From assembly GCF_022832385.1 (NCBI RefSeq), contig NZ_JALHLE010000047.1, positions 1 to 33,487 of the forward strand: DNA of 33,487 nt, written 5' to 3'. Below, piece after piece: positions 32,348-33,487 of the stretch. Position numbers and translations under genes: made by a program. Origin of the DNA: Novosphingobium album (ex Hu et al. 2023). Its GTDB lineage: Bacteria; Pseudomonadota; Alphaproteobacteria; Sphingomonadales; Sphingomonadaceae. The notes under the pieces are model-generated. The model was not told the origin of the DNA and made no database searches. It saw only the letters and a list, made by a program, of their open reading frames with translations. Within the stretch, counting starts at the first letter, position 1. The number at the start of each line of letters is the position of its first letter.

Positions 32348-32385
32348 GCCCGCCGGCCAAAGGCCCGCACCACCTCACACCCCCA

Positions 32386-32438
32386 TTGGCTGCCGGACTA
32401 CGGCCCTTCGGATCGCAATCCCCGCATCCGGCAGCCAA
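32386..32438 (+). terminator. 11-bp inverted repeat before the cupin gene
   Basis: TTGGCTGCCGG (32386-32396) and CCGGCAGCCAA (32428-32438) are perfectly complementary; the 31-base loop holds a second small stem GGAT-CGCA-ATCC. No T-run follows. It is similar in design to the repeat at 5514-5578 and probably marks the end of the membrane-protein transcript. Confidence 0.5.
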
Positions 32439-32462
32439 ACGCCCCCAATCCAGGAGCCCCCT

Positions 32463-33179
32463 GTGACCACTATGACCGACTGCCCCACGATTATCGACCT
32501 TGCTGCGCTCACCGCGATGGCGCCGCCGGCACCGGGAGCCGATCCCTTCGGCGCGGACGCCAGCATCCTTCCCGTGCGGGCCGGCCCTTGCGAGGTGTTC
32601 GCCGCCAGCCTCGCCGCAGGCGAAGGCCAGTTCGAGGAACACCGCGGTGACTGCTGGATCATGGCGACCGCAGGCGATCTTGTCTTGCGCATGCGCACGC
32701 AGGAATTCCGCGTGGCCCAGGGCAGCAGCGCCGTCATTGCGCGCGGCACGGCGTTTTCGTGGCACACGCCGTCCCCGGCATCACTCATCGCAATGCGCTA
32801 CCTTGATGCTGCGGAAGGTCCGGGCGGCATCACCCTGATCGACAACCAGGCCCAGCTTTCGCCTTCGAATCCCCCTGCCGACGATGTGCTGATCAGCGAG
32901 AAGCCATCGTGCCGCTCCAACAACCACTTCTCCTCAGAGGGCGGCAACTTCCTCTGCGGCATCTGGGATTCGACTCCATACACGCGCAAACCGATCTTTT
33001 TCCGCCACAGCGAACTCATGCACCTGCTGGCCGGAAAGGTGACGTTCACGGATGCCTCGGGACGCTCTGCCACCTTCGAGAAGGGAGATACTCTCATTAT
33101 CGAGCAGGGCGCGGAATGCACCTGGGACAGCCGCGAGCATGTCGCCAAGATCTATGCGCAGTATCGTCCTGCAAGCTGA
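32463..33179 (+). CDS. Double-cupin protein (ureidoglycine-hydrolase-type cupin)
   Basis: A 238-residue cytosolic protein with two cupin halves. The N-terminal half is about 35-120 (EEHRGDCWIMATAGDLVLRM, then FRVAQGSSAVIARGTAFSWH). The C-terminal half is about 150-235 (FFRHSELMHLLAGKVTFTDA, then FEKGDTLIIEQGAECTWDS). The second half resembles Cupin_3 proteins, a group that includes (S)-ureidoglycine aminohydrolase-like and many unassigned proteins. Metal-binding His/Glu are fewer than in classic cupins. I start it at GTG 32463, with AGGAG 6 bases upstream; ATG 32472 would be spaced 15 bases. In DAO-oxidase neighbourhoods such cupins are common and may bind or isomerise an amine-derived product. 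Function unknown. Confidence 0.75.
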   Translation: MTTMTDCPTIIDLAALTAMAPPAPGADPFGADASILPVRAGPCEVFAASLAAGEGQFEEHRGDCWIMATAGDLVLRMRTQEFRVAQGSSAVIARGTAFSWHTPSPASLIAMRYLDAAEGPGGITLIDNQAQLSPSNPPADDVLISEKPSCRSNNHFSSEGGNFLCGIWDSTPYTRKPIFFRHSELMHLLAGKVTFTDASGRSATFEKGDTLIIEQGAECTWDSREHVAKIYAQYRPAS

Positions 33180-33323
33180 GAGACTCATACCAAAACATAG
33201 AGTAATCGGTGGGTTGGGAACGCCGGCGCGATTGCGATGCGTTGGAAGGGTGGTTGCCCCCCCCATAGGATGAAGAACGGGCTCACGATTGACACCGGGC
33301 CCAGCATCAAACGGGAGACAACC
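33180..33323 (+). mobile_element. Left-end, non-coding part of an IS110-type element
   Basis: The 144 bases before the transposase start contain no gene. IS110-family elements carry a non-coding segment here and usually lack terminal inverted repeats, so the exact left end cannot be fixed from one copy. The run of eight C at 33255-33262 and GGGAG (33313-33317) before the start codon lie in this segment. Confidence 0.45.
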
Positions 33324-33446
33324 ATGGAGCAGTTTATTGGCCTCGACGTGTCATTGAAAGATACATTCATCTCAGTGCGCCAAGGCGGTCAGAGGATCTG
33401 GCCCGGCAAATGCCCGTCTGACCCTAAGCTTATAGCAGAGGTCTGA
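33324..33446 (+). pseudogene. IS110-family transposase, interrupted 5-prime part
   Basis: The first about 40 residues of an IS110 transposase: MEQFIGLDVSLKDTFISVRQ, then GGQRIWPGKCPSDPKLIAEV. The GLDVSLKD segment is the start of the DEDD/RuvC-like catalytic domain with its first Asp. After EV the frame meets TGA, where the family continues for roughly 300 more residues. The break coincides with a sequence that looks like the end of a different insertion element, so the gene is disrupted, although the window ends before this can be confirmed. Confidence 0.8.
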
Positions 33447-33487
33447 AGCGCCCCGGGTTTTCCGGAGGCTCCAATTTGTGAGCAGGA
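33444..33487 (+). mobile_element. Probable terminal repeat of a second insertion sequence
   Basis: TGAAGCGCCCCGGGTTTTCC (33444-33463), followed by GGAGGCTCC, resembles from memory the terminal inverted repeats of IS3-family elements common in alphaproteobacteria. It begins exactly where the IS110 reading frame is broken. The rest of the element lies outside the window, so identity is tentative. Confidence 0.5.

Noticed and set aside
1..33487. CRISPR array, tRNA, rRNA, prophage or toxin-antitoxin genes
   Set aside because: No regularly spaced repeats, no cloverleaf-like sequence and no phage or toxin families were recognised on reading both strands by eye; a dedicated scan was not possible.

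Overview
The window reads as chromosomal accessory DNA of a GC-rich alphaproteobacterium, most likely a sphingomonad (Novosphingobium or Sphingobium type). This is inferred from codon use, the TonB-receptor-rich style, the CopAB operon with its own ECF sigma factor, and IS110-type sequence at the right end. No rRNA, tRNA or CRISPR array was seen.

Layout. (1) 1-1354 is a decayed stretch with remnants of a TonB-dependent receptor, probably an arylsulfatase C-terminus, and a short-chain dehydrogenase N-terminus, all on the minus strand. (2) 1355-10790 is a plus-strand uptake block: a siderophore-type TonB receptor, a GhrA-like 2-hydroxyacid dehydrogenase, a HAD protein of the type II haloacid dehalogenase family, and a complete peptide-type ABC importer (lipoprotein binding protein, two permeases, fused double ATPase) whose genes overlap by 1-4 bases. 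(3) 10937-17535 is a plus-strand catabolic block: two-domain GNAT, GabD-like dehydrogenase, D-malate/tartrate dehydrogenase, class III aminotransferase, Lrp/AsnC regulator and M20 amidohydrolase. (4) 17592-23941 is a copper/metal island: a minus-strand operon cnrY-like, cnrX-like, ECF sigma, copA, copB and a second copB-like gene, with copC-copD divergent. (5) 24196-29363 is a second plus-strand catabolic block: a second two-domain GNAT, a D-threonine aldolase/D-serine dehydratase-family enzyme, RidA, a PuuB-like FAD oxidase and an aldehyde dehydrogenase. A perfect 21-bp hairpin separates it from a convergent FAD oxidoreductase. (6) 31148-33179 holds an HGSNAT-type membrane acetyltransferase-family protein and a double-cupin protein. 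(7) 33180-33487 is an IS110 transposase start that appears cut by the end of another insertion sequence.

How the parts may work together. The receptor and ABC importer could carry a peptide-like, amino-acid-like or metal-chelate compound across both membranes. The two catabolic blocks contain an acetyltransferase, FAD amine oxidase, aldehyde dehydrogenase, deacylase, aminotransferase and succinate-semialdehyde-type dehydrogenase. Put in that order they would make an N-acetyl-protected counterpart of the Puu (gamma-glutamyl) diamine pathway. An alternative theme is C4 hydroxy/amino dicarboxylates (D-malate dehydrogenase, hydroxyaspartate-type PLP enzyme plus RidA). Both are inferences from gene content. 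The metal island interrupts the two blocks, and its sensor keeps all five metal ligands of the Ni/Co sensor CnrX although its operon carries copper genes.
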